DNA of 64,000 nucleotides from Paracoccus wurundjeri (GCF_030678915.1 NZ_JAUUTZ010000005.1:124001-188000); one strand, 5' to 3'; shown: positions 50,379 through 60,588, counted from the first letter of the stretch. The notes: a model not told the origin generated them from the sequence alone. Numbers and translations: made by a program.

Positions 50379-51146
50379 TCAGCTGCGCTTCATAATCGCG
50401 CGCCGGGTCTGATAGGTATATTCCTCGACATAATCGATCAGTCGGTCCAAAGCCTTGCGGGCAGCGCGTTCGTCATTTGCGGCGATGGCCTTTGCGATAG
50501 CTGCATGTAACCGGCAAACCTTGGTCAGATCACCGAATTGCTGAAAATTCAGAAACCAGAAGCGCCGTGTCTGCGCCTGTAGCGGCCCCATGGCATCCGC
50601 TGCGTAAATGTTATCCGCGGAACTTGCGACAAGCGTATTGAACTCCCGGTCAGCGGCGATGAATAACGCCTCGCTGCTTTCAGCGGCGGCTTTTTCGAAC
50701 CGCAATTGAAGTTCCGAAAATGCCTTGCAGATTCCCGGATCGGCCAGTCTCGCGGTTCGGCCGACCAGAATACGCTCCAACTCCCGGCGCACCTCGATCA
50801 GTTTGAAGTGATCATCGACGTCTATGGCCGAAATCACCGCACCCGAGCGTGGATGGATCGTGATTGTCCGCTCTTGCGCGAGCCGCTTGAGCGCCTCGCG
50901 CACTGGCGTACGACCAATGCCGAGTTCGGCGCTCAGGGATTTTTCCGAAACCCGCGTCCCCGGAGGCAGTTTGAGCGTCACGATCATTTCTTCAATCAGC
51001 CGATAGGCGAAATTGGCCTGGGTTTCATTCGGGGCGGGGCTTTCCGCCCGGCTTGCGCCGCGTGATGCCGTAGCCCCGGCGAAAGCGTCGTTGCTGCCGG
51101 CAGCAGCCGATTTTGCCGATTTTTCAATCTTCCTGCCTGATGTCAT
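50379..51146 (-). CDS. GntR-family regulator with FCD domain
   Basis: 255 residues. A GntR winged helix (EKSLSAELGIGRTPVREALKRLAQE, split near 72-96) precedes an all-helical FCD effector domain (about 125-250), with His and Asp residues suited to a metal or acid ligand. Long N-terminal Ser/Ala/Lys tail of about 45 residues. GGAGG precedes the ATG at 51146. It lies upstream of ggt and lctP on the same strand and probably controls them; FCD regulators commonly sense organic acids. Confidence 0.86.
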   Translation of the reverse strand: MTSGRKIEKSAKSAAAGSNDAFAGATASRGASRAESPAPNETQANFAYRLIEEMIVTLKLPPGTRVSEKSLSAELGIGRTPVREALKRLAQERTITIHPRSGAVISAIDVDDHFKLIEVRRELERILVGRTARLADPGICKAFSELQLRFEKAAAESSEALFIAADREFNTLVASSADNIYAADAMGPLQAQTRRFWFLNFQQFGDLTKVCRLHAAIAKAIAANDERAARKALDRLIDYVEEYTYQTRRAIMKRS

Positions 51147-51386
51147 CCGGCTGCTTCCTCCCCTGCCCAACGCGATCCCTTCTCTGTGTATTACCCGATC
51201 ATTCGCCTGACATGCTAATTTTCGCCCGGAACGGAGCCGGAGGGTTCATCGAAAGCTTTTCCCATCGCAGAGGACGTCGAATTGCCCGTCTCGGCCAGGA
51301 CCCGATGAACATGAATGTTCGCAACAATCCCGCGCCCTCGGCCCTCGCATTCCGATGGCAGAATGGCTCGGCGGAATAAATGAAAG

Positions 51387-52088
51387 TCAGGCGACTGCAA
51401 TGATCGAATAATCCGGCGTACCATTCCAAACAAGGTCCCAGGACCTGCCCGGGCGGACATTCTGGATTGCGCGGGGCTCGAAGCAAACCAGACAGTTTCC
51501 ACCCGGCGCGGGTGCTCGCACAGATGGGTAAATCAGCCCGCGCGAGCCCTCTTGCCGCAGATGTTGAGCGAGGCTCTGACCTTCAGGATATCCGATGTCC
51601 GGATCCGCGTTGAGCGATGGATGATTCGGCTCATCGGTGATGTCATCGAACACGCCGATGAAATCCGCCAGCAACTCGACATAGCGGGCGCTGTCTACAA
51701 ACGACCCCGTGTAACCAAGTTCCCGCGTACGGTGCCACGCGACTTCGCTGACAGAGACCATGACGTCCCAGGCGCAATACCAGGCGCCACGCTCCTCGGA
51801 GTTGAAGCGGTTTCCGCCCGCTCGTGTATAGGTGAAGGCGGCGTTGACATGCGTGTCACCATAGATGCGCATGTCGCGGCTCCGGCGGTGCCAGGCAAGT
51901 TCGCGCGGATCGAGATGAGGGTTCCTGCCCCGCTCAGCCAGAAGGCGACCGCTGGTCAGCCCCTCGATCTCTGCAAGGATCTCGAACTCGTCGTCGGTAT
52001 CGACGAGATTCCGGAGCGCAGGCGGCTTGTGGTAAGTGGCGGGTAAAAGGCGAACGAGACCGCGATCGGAAATCCCGGTTTGTCTCAT
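51387..52088 (-). CDS. RES-domain toxin
   Basis: 233 residues with the RES-family signature: Arg in GGNRFNSEERGAWYCAW (about 90-106), Glu in VSEVAWHR and Ser in SRGLIYPSVRAPGG-like GSRGLIYPSVRA (about 182-193). RES toxins deplete NAD+. Its start overlaps the stop of the antitoxin gene (ATGA at 52085-52088), the normal arrangement for type II modules. Confidence 0.88.
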   Translation of the reverse strand: MRQTGISDRGLVRLLPATYHKPPALRNLVDTDDEFEILAEIEGLTSGRLLAERGRNPHLDPRELAWHRRSRDMRIYGDTHVNAAFTYTRAGGNRFNSEERGAWYCAWDVMVSVSEVAWHRTRELGYTGSFVDSARYVELLADFIGVFDDITDEPNHPSLNADPDIGYPEGQSLAQHLRQEGSRGLIYPSVRAPAPGGNCLVCFEPRAIQNVRPGRSWDLVWNGTPDYSIIAVA

Positions 52089-52474
52089 GCGCCGCCACGC
52101 AGAGCATCAAGATAGGTCCGGACGGCAAGAAGCTGGGGCAGACCACCCTCGATCACGGTGTCCAAAGGCCGGCTGCCGCCGAACAGGGGGCCAGTGTTCC
52201 GCCGCGTGAACCAGCGTCTTGCAAGTGGTTCGGAAAAATAGAGTTCGAGTGACTTGTAGATGCCAATTACCGCGCTGAGGCGCAGCAGTTGATCCTTGGT
52301 CAACTCTCCTGCGAAATCAGGTTTCTTGGCACGCTTCCATGTGCTTTCCGACATATCCGCAAGACCCGCCGCCTCTTTCAGGCTGAGGGCCCAGGCATCG
52401 ACAATGCGTGCATAGGCTTGCAGTGCAACCGCATTGATCCGAGCGGGTTCGCGGGTTTTGGCAACAACTTGCAT
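52085..52474 (-). CDS. Xre/MbcA-type antitoxin of the RES toxin
   Basis: 129 residues. Residues about 30-70 include a helix-turn-helix-like segment (LADMSESTWKRAKKPDF), followed by the C-terminal MbcA/ParS domain (RRWFTRRNTGPLFGGSRPLDTVIEGGLPQLLAVR, split), which blocks RES enzymes. AAAGGAG is 6 bases before the ATG at 52474; the longer frame begins at 52495. The palindromes just upstream are likely its operators. Confidence 0.87.
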   Translation of the reverse strand: MQVVAKTREPARINAVALQAYARIVDAWALSLKEAAGLADMSESTWKRAKKPDFAGELTKDQLLRLSAVIGIYKSLELYFSEPLARRWFTRRNTGPLFGGSRPLDTVIEGGLPQLLAVRTYLDALRGGA

Positions 52475-52499
52475 CTCGATCTCCTTTGCGCCCAATATA

Positions 52500-52541
52500 G
52501 TCCATATGGACCAAATGTAAAGTTCATATGATCCATATCAT
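52500..52541 (-). promoter_or_regulatory. Palindromic operator region of the RES/Xre module
   Basis: GTCCATATGGAC (52500-52511) is a perfect 12-base palindrome. About 13 bases further is TCATATGA (52524-52531), and ATGAT-N4-ATCAT spans 52528-52541. Clustered dyads directly above an antitoxin gene are typical autorepressor sites. Confidence 0.58.
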
Positions 52542-52673
52542 GTGATCAAACCAGACCGCATCCGATCATGATCATCTTCGGCCTGAACGCTCTTCTTGTG
52601 AATCATCGCGGTCCTGGCCTGGCAGAAAGATGCCATCGTCGAAGGGTCGCATCATCAAAGCATGCTCGCTTAT

Positions 52674-52703
52674 ATTCCATAATTATAGATGATAGTTGAC
52701 ACT
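52674..52703 (+). promoter_or_regulatory. Possible regulator site upstream of the peptide ABC operon
   Basis: The AT-rich sequence contains ATTCCATAATTATAG, then GATAGTT. Read against the complement of 60589-60612 (AATTCCATAACTGCGATAG), both share ATTCCATAA, a T two bases later, and GATAGTT. It is 70-99 bases before the binding-protein start. It may be a degenerate second site for the regulator that recognises CATAACT/AGTTATG. Confidence 0.35.
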
Positions 52704-52772
52704 TATGAATGCCATCCTTTTACTCCCAATTACGAACTATACACCATTATAAGAGAATACAGGGAGCCTCAG

Positions 52773-54275
52773 ATGACATTCCGCGCCACATGTCTGGCCA
52801 CCGTCTTCGCATTTTGCGCCGCCGGGCCGCTTGCCGCGCAGGGCAAGATCGACGTCGCCATCATCGGCGATCCGGATACGTTCGACCCGATGGTGTCGAC
52901 CAAGGATGTGGTCAGCATCGTCACCCAGCATTTCATGGAAACGCTTTATACCTTTGACGACAACTGGCAGGTGGTGCCCCTGCTGGCGTCGGATATGCCG
53001 ACGATCAGCGAGGACGGCACCACCTATACGATCCCGCTGCGCGAGGGCGTCAGTTTCCACGATGGTTCAACCATGGATAGCGGCGATGTGGTCGCCTCGC
53101 TGAACCGCTGGAAAGAGGTCGCAAGCCGCGGCATGGCCATCGCCGACCAGATCAACGGCATCGAGGCCACCGGCCCGGCCGAGATCACCATCACCCTAAG
53201 CGAACCCTATGCACCGCTGACGACGCTGCTGGCCTTTTCCAATTCCGCAGCGGTAATCTATCCCGAAGAAATTCTGGCCGACGAGATCGACGAACCAATC
53301 GGCACCGGCCCATACAAGATCAAAGCGCGCCAGCCCGACCAATATACGCAACTGGTCCCTTTCGACGACTACAGCCAGCCGGGTGCAGCTGCGGGCGAAC
53401 GCGCGCAGATCCCAGACGAAATACGCTTCATCCCGGTGCCGGACACCAATACGCGGATCGAGGGGCTGCTGTCGGGCCAGTTCGACTATGCCGACAGCCT
53501 GTCGACCGAAGCCTTTGAACGGATCGAAGCCTCTGACGTGGCCGAGCCGGTGCTGCTGGAACCTTTCGGCTGGTCGCTTTTCGCGGTGAATCACAAGAAG
53601 GGACTGATGACGGATCTGAACATCCGCCGGGCGGTGCAGGCTGCGCTTCCCTATGACGACATGCTGTTCGCGGCTTTCGGAGACGAGAAGTTCTTCCAGA
53701 CCGACGGCGCACTTTATCCCGAGGGCTGGTCGTGGCACAATGAGGCGGGCACCGAGCTTTACAACCAGAACGACCCCGAAAAAGCGGCGGAATATCTGGA
53801 AGAGGCAGGCTATGACGGCCAGCCGCTGCGCATCCTGACCTCGCGTCAATATGAATTCCACTACCAGATGGCCGAAGTCGCCCGGATGGCGTTGGAAATG
53901 GCCGGGTTCACCGTGCAGGTGGACGTGGTGGACTGGGCAACGCTGGCGCAGAATCGTGACAATCCGGACCTTTGGGACATCTATATCACCCACTCGCCCT
54001 TCCTGCCGGAACCGACCCTGACCTCGTCCCTCTTCGCAACCGCCCGGGAAGGCTGGGCCAATCCCGAGAAAGAAGAGATCCTTGACCGCTTCACCCGTGA
54101 AACAGACCCCGAGGCGCGCAAGGAAATCTATGCCGAACTGCAGCAAAAGGTCTACGAGGATGTCGGCCTGATCAAAATCGGCAATTTCAATGTCGTTCAG
54201 GGCAAATCACGGGCGTTATCGGGTGTGACCCCCTCGCCGTGGCCGGTTTTCTGGAACGCCAGGAAGGAACAGTAA
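52773..54275 (+). CDS. Family 5 (DppA/OppA-type) periplasmic substrate-binding protein
   Basis: 500 residues with a signal peptide (FRATCLATVFAFCAAGPLAA) and the SBP_bac_5 fold (DTFDPMVSTKDVVSIVTQHFMETL, split near 25-48). The family binds di-/oligopeptides, glutathione, nickel or sugar-acid conjugates. AGGGAG precedes the ATG at 52773; earlier in-frame codons are unsupported. It begins the dpp-like operon at 52773-59267, whose other products suggest a modified amino acid or amino sugar as ligand. Confidence 0.9.
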   Translation: MTFRATCLATVFAFCAAGPLAAQGKIDVAIIGDPDTFDPMVSTKDVVSIVTQHFMETLYTFDDNWQVVPLLASDMPTISEDGTTYTIPLREGVSFHDGSTMDSGDVVASLNRWKEVASRGMAIADQINGIEATGPAEITITLSEPYAPLTTLLAFSNSAAVIYPEEILADEIDEPIGTGPYKIKARQPDQYTQLVPFDDYSQPGAAAGERAQIPDEIRFIPVPDTNTRIEGLLSGQFDYADSLSTEAFERIEASDVAEPVLLEPFGWSLFAVNHKKGLMTDLNIRRAVQAALPYDDMLFAAFGDEKFFQTDGALYPEGWSWHNEAGTELYNQNDPEKAAEYLEEAGYDGQPLRILTSRQYEFHYQMAEVARMALEMAGFTVQVDVVDWATLAQNRDNPDLWDIYITHSPFLPEPTLTSSLFATAREGWANPEKEEILDRFTRETDPEARKEIYAELQQKVYEDVGLIKIGNFNVVQGKSRALSGVTPSPWPVFWNARKEQ

Positions 54276-54360
54276 AGCAAACCGGCAGGGCCGTGCGCCG
54301 CATTCCGCGGCCCTGCAATCCACCCCGAAAGCAAGATCGCAACGGATCGAGTCTCCTCCC

Positions 54361-55302
54361 ATGCGCAGCTATCTTTTTCGCCGCCTGATCGGTTTGATCG
54401 TCGTCATCTTTCTGGTGCTGACCATCGCCTTCGTGCTGGTCCGTCTGGCGCCGGGTGATCCAGCCTCGCTGATGCTGGGGCCGGACGCCACTCCGGAAGA
54501 AGTGATCGCCCTGCGCACAAGGCTGGGACTGGACCAGCCTATCGCAGTCCAATACCTGACCTTCCTGGGCAATGTCCTGCAAGGCGATCTGGGTCAATCG
54601 CTGTTTTTCAATCAGTCGGTCACGTCTGTCCTCGCCAAGCGGGCGGAACCCACGATCTTTCTTGCCCTGTTCTCGCTGCTGGTGGCGCTGGTCATCGCCA
54701 CGCCCATCGGCATCTGGGCGGCCTATCGGCGCGGCTCTATTCTGGACCAGACGTCGATCACCTCGGCGATGCTGGCCGCCTCGGTCCCCAGCTTCCTGAC
54801 CGGTCTGGTTTTCCAGCGCTATCTGGCCACCGATCTGGGCTGGTTCCCGGCCTCTGGATACGGTGATGCGGGCGCCAGCTTCGCCGAGCGGATGCGCCAT
54901 CTGATCCTGCCCGCGATCACGCTGGGCATCACCAATTCCGCACTGATCCTGCGCTTCACCCGCGCCTCGATGCTGGATATCCTGGGCGAGGATTACGTCC
55001 GCACCGCCCGCGCCAAGGGCATGACCGAGCGCCGGGTGGTGCTGCGCCACGCACTGAAGAACGCGGGCATCCCGATCATCACCGTTGTCGGCCTGACCTT
55101 CGCGCTGCTGGTCTCGGGCGCGGTGGTGACCGAGCGGGTCTTCAATCTGCCTGGCATGGGCAATCTGGTGGTGAATGCCGTGCTGCGCCGGGATTATCCG
55201 GTGATCCAGGGCACGCTGATCGTGGTCGCGGCGCTTTACGTGCTGGTGAATCTCGCCACCGATCTTCTTTACCTCGTCGTAGACAAAAGAGTGAAATACT
55301 GA
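54361..55302 (+). CDS. Dipeptide-type ABC permease (DppB-like)
   Basis: 313-residue permease with six hydrophobic helices and the BPD_transp_1 EAA motif (VRTARAKGMTERRVVLRHAL, about 217-236). The N-terminal RLIGLIVVIFLVLTIAFVL helix and following periplasmic loop are typical of DppB. It shares a single base with the start of dppC. No Shine-Dalgarno was seen; translation may depend on the upstream gene. Confidence 0.92.
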   Translation: MRSYLFRRLIGLIVVIFLVLTIAFVLVRLAPGDPASLMLGPDATPEEVIALRTRLGLDQPIAVQYLTFLGNVLQGDLGQSLFFNQSVTSVLAKRAEPTIFLALFSLLVALVIATPIGIWAAYRRGSILDQTSITSAMLAASVPSFLTGLVFQRYLATDLGWFPASGYGDAGASFAERMRHLILPAITLGITNSALILRFTRASMLDILGEDYVRTARAKGMTERRVVLRHALKNAGIPIITVVGLTFALLVSGAVVTERVFNLPGMGNLVVNAVLRRDYPVIQGTLIVVAALYVLVNLATDLLYLVVDKRVKY

Positions 55303-56165
55303 TGGCCGGTACTGCTTCCTCCACCGTCGTGGCGCCCAGCCTGCGCAGATTGTTGATGCAGCGGCCATCGGTCGTGATGGCGCTCGTGGTCTTCGTGGCG
55401 ATCGCCACCGCCTGCTTCCTGCTGCCCGCCCTCGGCGTGACCAGCACCGGCGGCATGTCGGTCAGGAACCGCCTGACCGGTCCCGGCTCCGAATATCTTC
55501 TGGGCGCCGACGCTTTCGGCCGCGACGTCCTTGGCCGGCTTATGGTCGCGGGCCAGACCTCGCTGGGCATCGGGCTTGGGGTAGCGTTGCTGTCATCCGC
55601 CGCCGGGATCGTGATCGGCCTGATCGCGGGCTTCTTCCGCAGGCTGGATATGCCGCTGTCCCGGCTGATCGATGCCCTGATGGCCTTTCCCGATATCCTG
55701 CTGGCATTATCGCTGGTGGCGATCTTCGGCGGCTCGATGGGCAATGTGATCCTGGCGCTGTCCATCGTCTACACCCCGCGCATAGCCCGGATCGTCCGCG
55801 CCTCGACGCTGGTGATCCGCGAACTGCCCTATGTCGAGGCCGCCCGCGCCCTGGGCACCCGTACACCCACGATCATGGTGACGCATGTGCTGCGCAATAT
55901 CGTTTCGCCGATCCTGGTCCAGGCAACCTTCATCTTCGCCTATTCCATGCTGGCCGAAGCCGGTCTGTCCTTTCTGGGCGTCGGCGTCGACCCGAAGATC
56001 CCCACCTGGGGAATCATGGTGAACGAGGGCCGCCAATATATCGACAACGCCTTCTTCCTGATCCTCTTCCCCGGCCTCGCCATCGCGCTTTCGGTGCTGT
56101 TCCTGCAGATCGTCGGCGACGGGCTGCGCGACGCGCTGGACCCCAAACTTGCAAAGGAAACCTGA
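55302..56165 (+). CDS. Dipeptide-type ABC permease (DppC-like)
   Basis: 287 residues with an N-terminal helix and five further helices. The EAA segment (EAARALGTRTPTIMVTHVL, about 184-202) is typical of DppC. It forms the heterodimeric channel with the DppB-like protein. The metallohydrolase gene starts at 56167, one base after its stop. Confidence 0.92.
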   Translation: MAGTASSTVVAPSLRRLLMQRPSVVMALVVFVAIATACFLLPALGVTSTGGMSVRNRLTGPGSEYLLGADAFGRDVLGRLMVAGQTSLGIGLGVALLSSAAGIVIGLIAGFFRRLDMPLSRLIDALMAFPDILLALSLVAIFGGSMGNVILALSIVYTPRIARIVRASTLVIRELPYVEAARALGTRTPTIMVTHVLRNIVSPILVQATFIFAYSMLAEAGLSFLGVGVDPKIPTWGIMVNEGRQYIDNAFFLILFPGLAIALSVLFLQIVGDGLRDALDPKLAKET

Positions 56166-56166
56166 C

Positions 56167-57291
56167 GTGCCGCTGAAACTGATCAATTTCAAAGCCATGG
56201 GCTTTGATTCCGCGCCCGAAGAGATCTGCATCGACGCGTCCGGAAATATCTCGGCAAGTCCCGCCGAAGGCGCCGAGACGCTGGATCTCGGTGGTGCTTA
56301 CCTGTCACCCGGCTGGTGCGACCTGCATGTTCATGTCTGGCATGGCGGCACCGATATTTCCGTCCGCGCATCGGAAGCCGGCCGCCCCACCGGAGTCACT
56401 GCGATGGCCGATGCCGGATCGGCGGGCGAGGCCAGTTTTCACGGCTTGCGCGAATATGTGATCGACCCGGCAAGCGAGACGATCAAGGCTTTCCTGAACA
56501 TCGGCTCGATCGGTCTTGTCGCCTGCAACCGCGTGCCGGAACTGACCGACTGGCGCTCCATCGACATCGACAGGACGCTTGCGGTGATCGAAGCCAATCG
56601 CGACGTCATATGCGGCATCAAGGTGCGGGCCTCGGGGGTCATCGTCGGAAGCTGGGGGATCACCCCGGCCAAGATCGCCAAGCGCGTGGCCGAAATGGTG
56701 AACATGCCGCTGATGGTGCATGTCGGCGAGCCCCCTCCCCTGATCGACGAGGTGTTCGAGCTGCTGACGCCCGGCGATATCGTCACCCATTGCTTCAACG
56801 GCAAGGCGGCAGGCTCGATCCGGGACACCGAGGCGCTGTTCAGGATGGCGCAGGATATGGCCGGGCGCGGCATCCTGATGGATATCGGCCATGGCGGCGC
56901 ATCCTTCAATTTCAGGACCGCGCGGGATTCCATCGCCGACGGGCTGCGGCCCTTCTCGATCTCGACCGATCTGCACCAACGGTCGATGGAAAAACCCGTC
57001 TATGACATGGCAACCACGATCTCGAAGCTTCTGGCCGTGGGGCTGAGCTTCGAGGATTGTATCGAAGCCACCACCAATGCTCCGCGCTCGGTCCTCGGCC
57101 TTTCCGGCAGGGACGGGCTGACACCCGGCAAGCGGGCCGATTTCACGGTTTTCGATCTGGAGGATGCACATATCGACGTGATGGACAGTCAGGGCAATCA
57201 CATGGTCATGGACCGGGTGATCGAACCGCGCATGACCGTTCTGGGCGATGACGCCCGGCCCGCCGCACGGCGTCTGCCGCCGGAAATCTGA
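56167..57291 (+). CDS. EF_0837/Atu3266-type amidohydrolase (acyl/amino-acid derivative hydrolase)
   Basis: 374-residue amidohydrolase-superfamily metallohydrolase. Metal ligands are recognisable: HVH at about 54-56 (CDLHVHVW), Lys152 (GIKVRAS, the usual carboxylated Lys), His185 in MVHVGEP, His in THCFNGK, and Asp in ISTDLHQ. In the EF_0837/Atu3266 family, characterised members cleave acetylated 2-hydroxy or amino acids. The gene lies within the dpp operon, so it probably processes the imported molecule. The GTG at 56167 follows AAAGGAAA (56153-56160) at 6-7 bases; the TTG at 56149 is not better. It shares an operon with a RidA protein and is 1 kb from a SelA-like gene, the usual companions. 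Confidence 0.85.
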   Translation: MPLKLINFKAMGFDSAPEEICIDASGNISASPAEGAETLDLGGAYLSPGWCDLHVHVWHGGTDISVRASEAGRPTGVTAMADAGSAGEASFHGLREYVIDPASETIKAFLNIGSIGLVACNRVPELTDWRSIDIDRTLAVIEANRDVICGIKVRASGVIVGSWGITPAKIAKRVAEMVNMPLMVHVGEPPPLIDEVFELLTPGDIVTHCFNGKAAGSIRDTEALFRMAQDMAGRGILMDIGHGGASFNFRTARDSIADGLRPFSISTDLHQRSMEKPVYDMATTISKLLAVGLSFEDCIEATTNAPRSVLGLSGRDGLTPGKRADFTVFDLEDAHIDVMDSQGNHMVMDRVIEPRMTVLGDDARPAARRLPPEI

Positions 57292-57306
57292 CGGAAGGAG
57301 AACGCG

Positions 57307-58308
57307 ATGGAGATGCCTGACGAAACGATCCTGTCAGTCGAGGGATTGCGGGTCGGCTTTGGCCGCGGCCCCGCGGCCGTCACCGCCCTGCGCGATGTCA
57401 GCTTTACCCTGGCCCGGGGCCGAACGCTGGCATTGGTGGGTGAAAGCGGATCAGGCAAGTCTGTCACCTCGCTGGCACTGATGGGGCTGCTGCCGCCATC
57501 GGGCAGAATTCTGTCGGGCCGGTTGAATTTCCGTGGCCGCGACGGCAAGATCACCGATCTGACCCGGCTGGACGCGGCTGGTTATCGCCGCCTGCGCGGT
57601 CCTGGCCTGTCCATGATCTTTCAAGAGCCGATGTCATCGCTGAATCCGCTCTTTACCATCGGCGACCAGATCGGCGAGATGCTTCTGCTGCATGGAAATC
57701 TTTCGGCCACCGCGCGCGACAAGCGGGTGATCGAGATGCTGGAGCTGGTCGAAATCCCCGGCGCTGCAGCCCGTGCCAGGGCCTACCCACATGAATTATC
57801 GGGCGGCATGCGTCAGCGGGTGATGATCGCCATGGGCCTGATCTGCAACCCCGATCTGTTGATCGCGGACGAGCCCACGACGGCGCTGGACGTCACCATT
57901 CAGGCGCAAATTCTTGACCTGATGTGCAGACTTCAGCGTGAACTGGGCATGTCGATCCTGTTCATTACCCATGACATGGGCGTTGTGGCGGAAATGGCCG
58001 ATGACGTCGCGGTCATGTATGCGGGCGCAGTCGTGGAGCAGGCCGGGGTTCTGGACCTGTTCGACCATACCCGCCACCCATATACGCAAGGATTGCTGAC
58101 ATCGATCCCCCGCGAAGATCTGCCGGCGGATGAACGGCTGGTGCCGATCCCCGGTTCGGTTCCTGCCCTGGCGGCGCTTCCGCCGGGATGCGCCTTCGCG
58201 CCACGGTGCAGCCATGCACAGCCGGAATGCCGGCAGAAAGTTTCCCTTGAGGAAAAGGCGCATGGTCACCTGTCCGCCTGCATCTTCGATTTTGCGGGGG
58301 CGGCATGA
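57307..58308 (+). CDS. Dipeptide-type ABC ATP-binding protein (DppD-like)
   Basis: 333 residues. Walker A GESGSGKS (about 45-52), signature LSGGMRQRV, Walker B LLIADEP, and the C-terminal oligopeptide/dipeptide-importer region with a Cys-rich motif ([15 protein letters not shown]). GGAG lies 6 bases before the ATG. The last bases overlap the start of the DppF-like gene. Confidence 0.93.
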   Translation: MEMPDETILSVEGLRVGFGRGPAAVTALRDVSFTLARGRTLALVGESGSGKSVTSLALMGLLPPSGRILSGRLNFRGRDGKITDLTRLDAAGYRRLRGPGLSMIFQEPMSSLNPLFTIGDQIGEMLLLHGNLSATARDKRVIEMLELVEIPGAAARARAYPHELSGGMRQRVMIAMGLICNPDLLIADEPTTALDVTIQAQILDLMCRLQRELGMSILFITHDMGVVAEMADDVAVMYAGAVVEQAGVLDLFDHTRHPYTQGLLTSIPREDLPADERLVPIPGSVPALAALPPGCAFAPRCSHAQPECRQKVSLEEKAHGHLSACIFDFAGAA

Positions 58309-59267
58309 GCGACGCACTGCTTCAAATCCGCAACCTGACCAAGCGGTTCGAGACAGCCTCGGGCACCGTTCACGCGGTCGAAGATGTCAGCTTCGACATT
58401 CCCCGCGGCTCGATCATGGGGCTCGTCGGCGAAAGCGGTTCGGGCAAGACGACCCTGGGCCGGACGCTTCTGCGGCTGGTCGAGCCGACCAGCGGCGAAA
58501 TCCGCTTCGATGGCACCGATATCACCGGACTGGACGACCGGAGCATGCGCGACATGCGCCGGCGAATGCAGATCATCTTTCAGGATCCCGTATCCTCGCT
58601 GAACCCACGGCTGAAGGTCGGCGACCTGATCGCCGAGGGGCTGCGCGCCTTCGGTATCGGCAGGCGGCGCGAGCGCCGCGACCGGGTGGCGGCGCTGCTG
58701 GAAGAGGTCGGCCTCAGCCCCGATCACATGAACCGTTATCCGCACGCCTTCTCGGGCGGGCAGCGGCAGCGCATCGGAATTGCGCGGGCGCTGGCACTGG
58801 AACCGGAATTCATCGTCGCCGACGAAAGCGTTTCGGCGCTGGACGTGTCGATTCAGGCGCAGGTGCTGAACCTGCTGCTTGATCTGCGCGAAAGGCGGAA
58901 TCTGACCATGCTGTTCATCGCCCATGACCTGTCGGTAGTGAATTATCTCTGCGATCGGGTTGCGGTACTGTATCTGGGCAGGTTGATGGAAATCGGGCCA
59001 ACGAACGCCATCCAGCACGTCTCGGCCCATCCCTACACACGGGCACTGAATTCAGCGATCCCAAGGCCGGATCCGCGCGCCGCCCGGACCCGAACGCTTC
59101 TGGAAGGCGATATTCCCAGCCCGCTGGTCCCTCCGTCGGGCTGCGTCTTCCGCACCCGCTGCCCGCATGCCGCCGAACTTTGCGCCTCGGGCATACCTGA
59201 CGCGCATGTTCTGGACGGCCAACACCAAAGTTACTGCAAGAGAACCGAGGACCTTTATGGACACTGA
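58305..59267 (+). CDS. Dipeptide-type ABC ATP-binding protein (DppF-like)
   Basis: 320 residues with Walker [10 protein letters not shown], signature [10 protein letters not shown], Walker B FIVADES and the conserved C-terminal [14 protein letters not shown]. Both ATPases together power the importer. Its ATG overlaps the DppD stop (ATGA), and its 3' end overlaps the RidA gene start by 11 bases. Confidence 0.93.
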   Translation: MSDALLQIRNLTKRFETASGTVHAVEDVSFDIPRGSIMGLVGESGSGKTTLGRTLLRLVEPTSGEIRFDGTDITGLDDRSMRDMRRRMQIIFQDPVSSLNPRLKVGDLIAEGLRAFGIGRRRERRDRVAALLEEVGLSPDHMNRYPHAFSGGQRQRIGIARALALEPEFIVADESVSALDVSIQAQVLNLLLDLRERRNLTMLFIAHDLSVVNYLCDRVAVLYLGRLMEIGPTNAIQHVSAHPYTRALNSAIPRPDPRAARTRTLLEGDIPSPLVPPSGCVFRTRCPHAAELCASGIPDAHVLDGQHQSYCKRTEDLYGH

Positions 59268-59766
59268 CGCGTTAGCGACCACCCCCGAGACCCGCCTTAC
59301 CGCTTTGGGCATCACCCTCCCCGGGGCCGCCCCTTCGCCGATCGGGTCTTTTCGCAATATCCGCTGTTCGGGCAACATGATCTACGTCTCGGGACAGGGA
59401 CCGGTTCACGCCGATGGCACGCTGATCCGTGGCAAGGTCGGAAGCGAAGTGACGGCCGAGGAAGCCCGCGAACATGCGAAACTGGTTGCGCTCAACATTC
59501 TGTCGGCACTGCGCGACGCGCTTGGCTCTCTGGATCGGGTGCGTGGCGTGGTCAAGCTGCTGGGACTGGTCAATGCCGACCCAGATTTCGAGCGACACCC
59601 TTTCGTCATCGATGGCGCCTCGGATCTGCTGGCCCAGATCTTCGGTAAAAACGGCATTCATGCGCGGTCGTCCTTCGGGGTCGGATCATTGCCCAACCGC
59701 ATCCCGGTCGAGATCGAGGCGATTTTCGAAATATCGCCCCAACCCGCCGACGATCAACCGCGATGA
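59257..59766 (+). CDS. RidA/YjgF-family imine/enamine deaminase-like protein
   Basis: 169 residues. The RidA fold is seen in [21 protein letters not shown] (split near 42-62) and the C-terminal [24 protein letters not shown], which includes the Arg of RidA (about 145). RidA removes toxic enamines formed by PLP enzymes and fits next to the SelA-like enzyme. GAGG precedes the ATG at 59257. It is convergent with the IclR gene, with which it overlaps by 13 bases. Confidence 0.88.
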   Translation: MDTDALATTPETRLTALGITLPGAAPSPIGSFRNIRCSGNMIYVSGQGPVHADGTLIRGKVGSEVTAEEAREHAKLVALNILSALRDALGSLDRVRGVVKLLGLVNADPDFERHPFVIDGASDLLAQIFGKNGIHARSSFGVGSLPNRIPVEIEAIFEISPQPADDQPR

Positions 59767-60554
59767 TGCACGCCAAGCGCCCTTTCCACCGACCTTGCGG
59801 CCTCGCGCACCTTGCGCGAAACCAGCTCGAACTTCTCGGGCACACGATGTTTGGGCATGACCACAGACAAGGTCAGTTCACAGGTGCCGTCCTGCCCCCG
59901 AACCGGCGCGGCGATGCAGGCCACCTGATCCTCGGAGGTGTCGATCTGGACCGACAGCCCTTCAAGGAAATCGGCCCGCGACATCTGGGCCAGTTTGACC
60001 GGATCGGTCTCGGCCAGCCCGGTATTCGACGGCCGCGCGCAGTCGCGGAACACGGCCAGCCGCGCATGATCGGGCAGATGTCCGATCAGCAGCCGTCCCG
60101 AAGCCGTCCAGTTCAACGGCACCCGCGTTCCGACATCCGAAGTGACGCGAAACGGCCCGGTGCCCTCGGCCATCGCAATCACCTGCATCATGCCTTCGTC
60201 GCGGGCGCAGATCTGCACCATCTCGCCCACCTGTTCATTCAGTGCAAACATCGCCCGTTCGGCCTCGCTGAAGGCGCTCATCCGGGCGCGATAGGCAAGA
60301 CCGTAGCGCATCAGGCGCGGCCCCAGCCAGACACGGCCATCACCGCTGCGCGACAGCATCATCCTTTCCTCGAGCTCATCAATCAACTTGTAAACCGTCG
60401 AGGGCGGCGCTCCGGCCATCTTGGCCAGTTCATAGGCGGTCATCGGGCGGTGCCACTCGGTCAGGATGTCGAGGATCTGCAGCGCCCTATCCATGCCGCT
60501 CCTGCGCGATCGGCGCGCAGGCGTGTCTGTTTCCTCTGCCGCTTCAATGCCCAT
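59754..60554 (-). CDS. IclR-family transcriptional regulator
   Basis: 266 residues. An N-terminal winged helix (about 20-75, LTEWHRPMTAYELAKMAGAPP) precedes a GAF-like effector domain. It is divergent from the SelA-like gene and probably represses or activates it and the dpp operon, in response to the imported compound. GGAG is followed by GTG (60557) and ATG (60554); either may be the start. A palindrome lies in the 84-base divergent region. Confidence 0.9.
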   Translation of the reverse strand: MGIEAAEETDTPARRSRRSGMDRALQILDILTEWHRPMTAYELAKMAGAPPSTVYKLIDELEERMMLSRSGDGRVWLGPRLMRYGLAYRARMSAFSEAERAMFALNEQVGEMVQICARDEGMMQVIAMAEGTGPFRVTSDVGTRVPLNWTASGRLLIGHLPDHARLAVFRDCARPSNTGLAETDPVKLAQMSRADFLEGLSVQIDTSEDQVACIAAPVRGQDGTCELTLSVVMPKHRVPEKFELVSRKVREAARSVERALGVHHRG

Positions 60555-60588
60555 CACATCGCACTCCCAACAATATCCACAATTTCGG

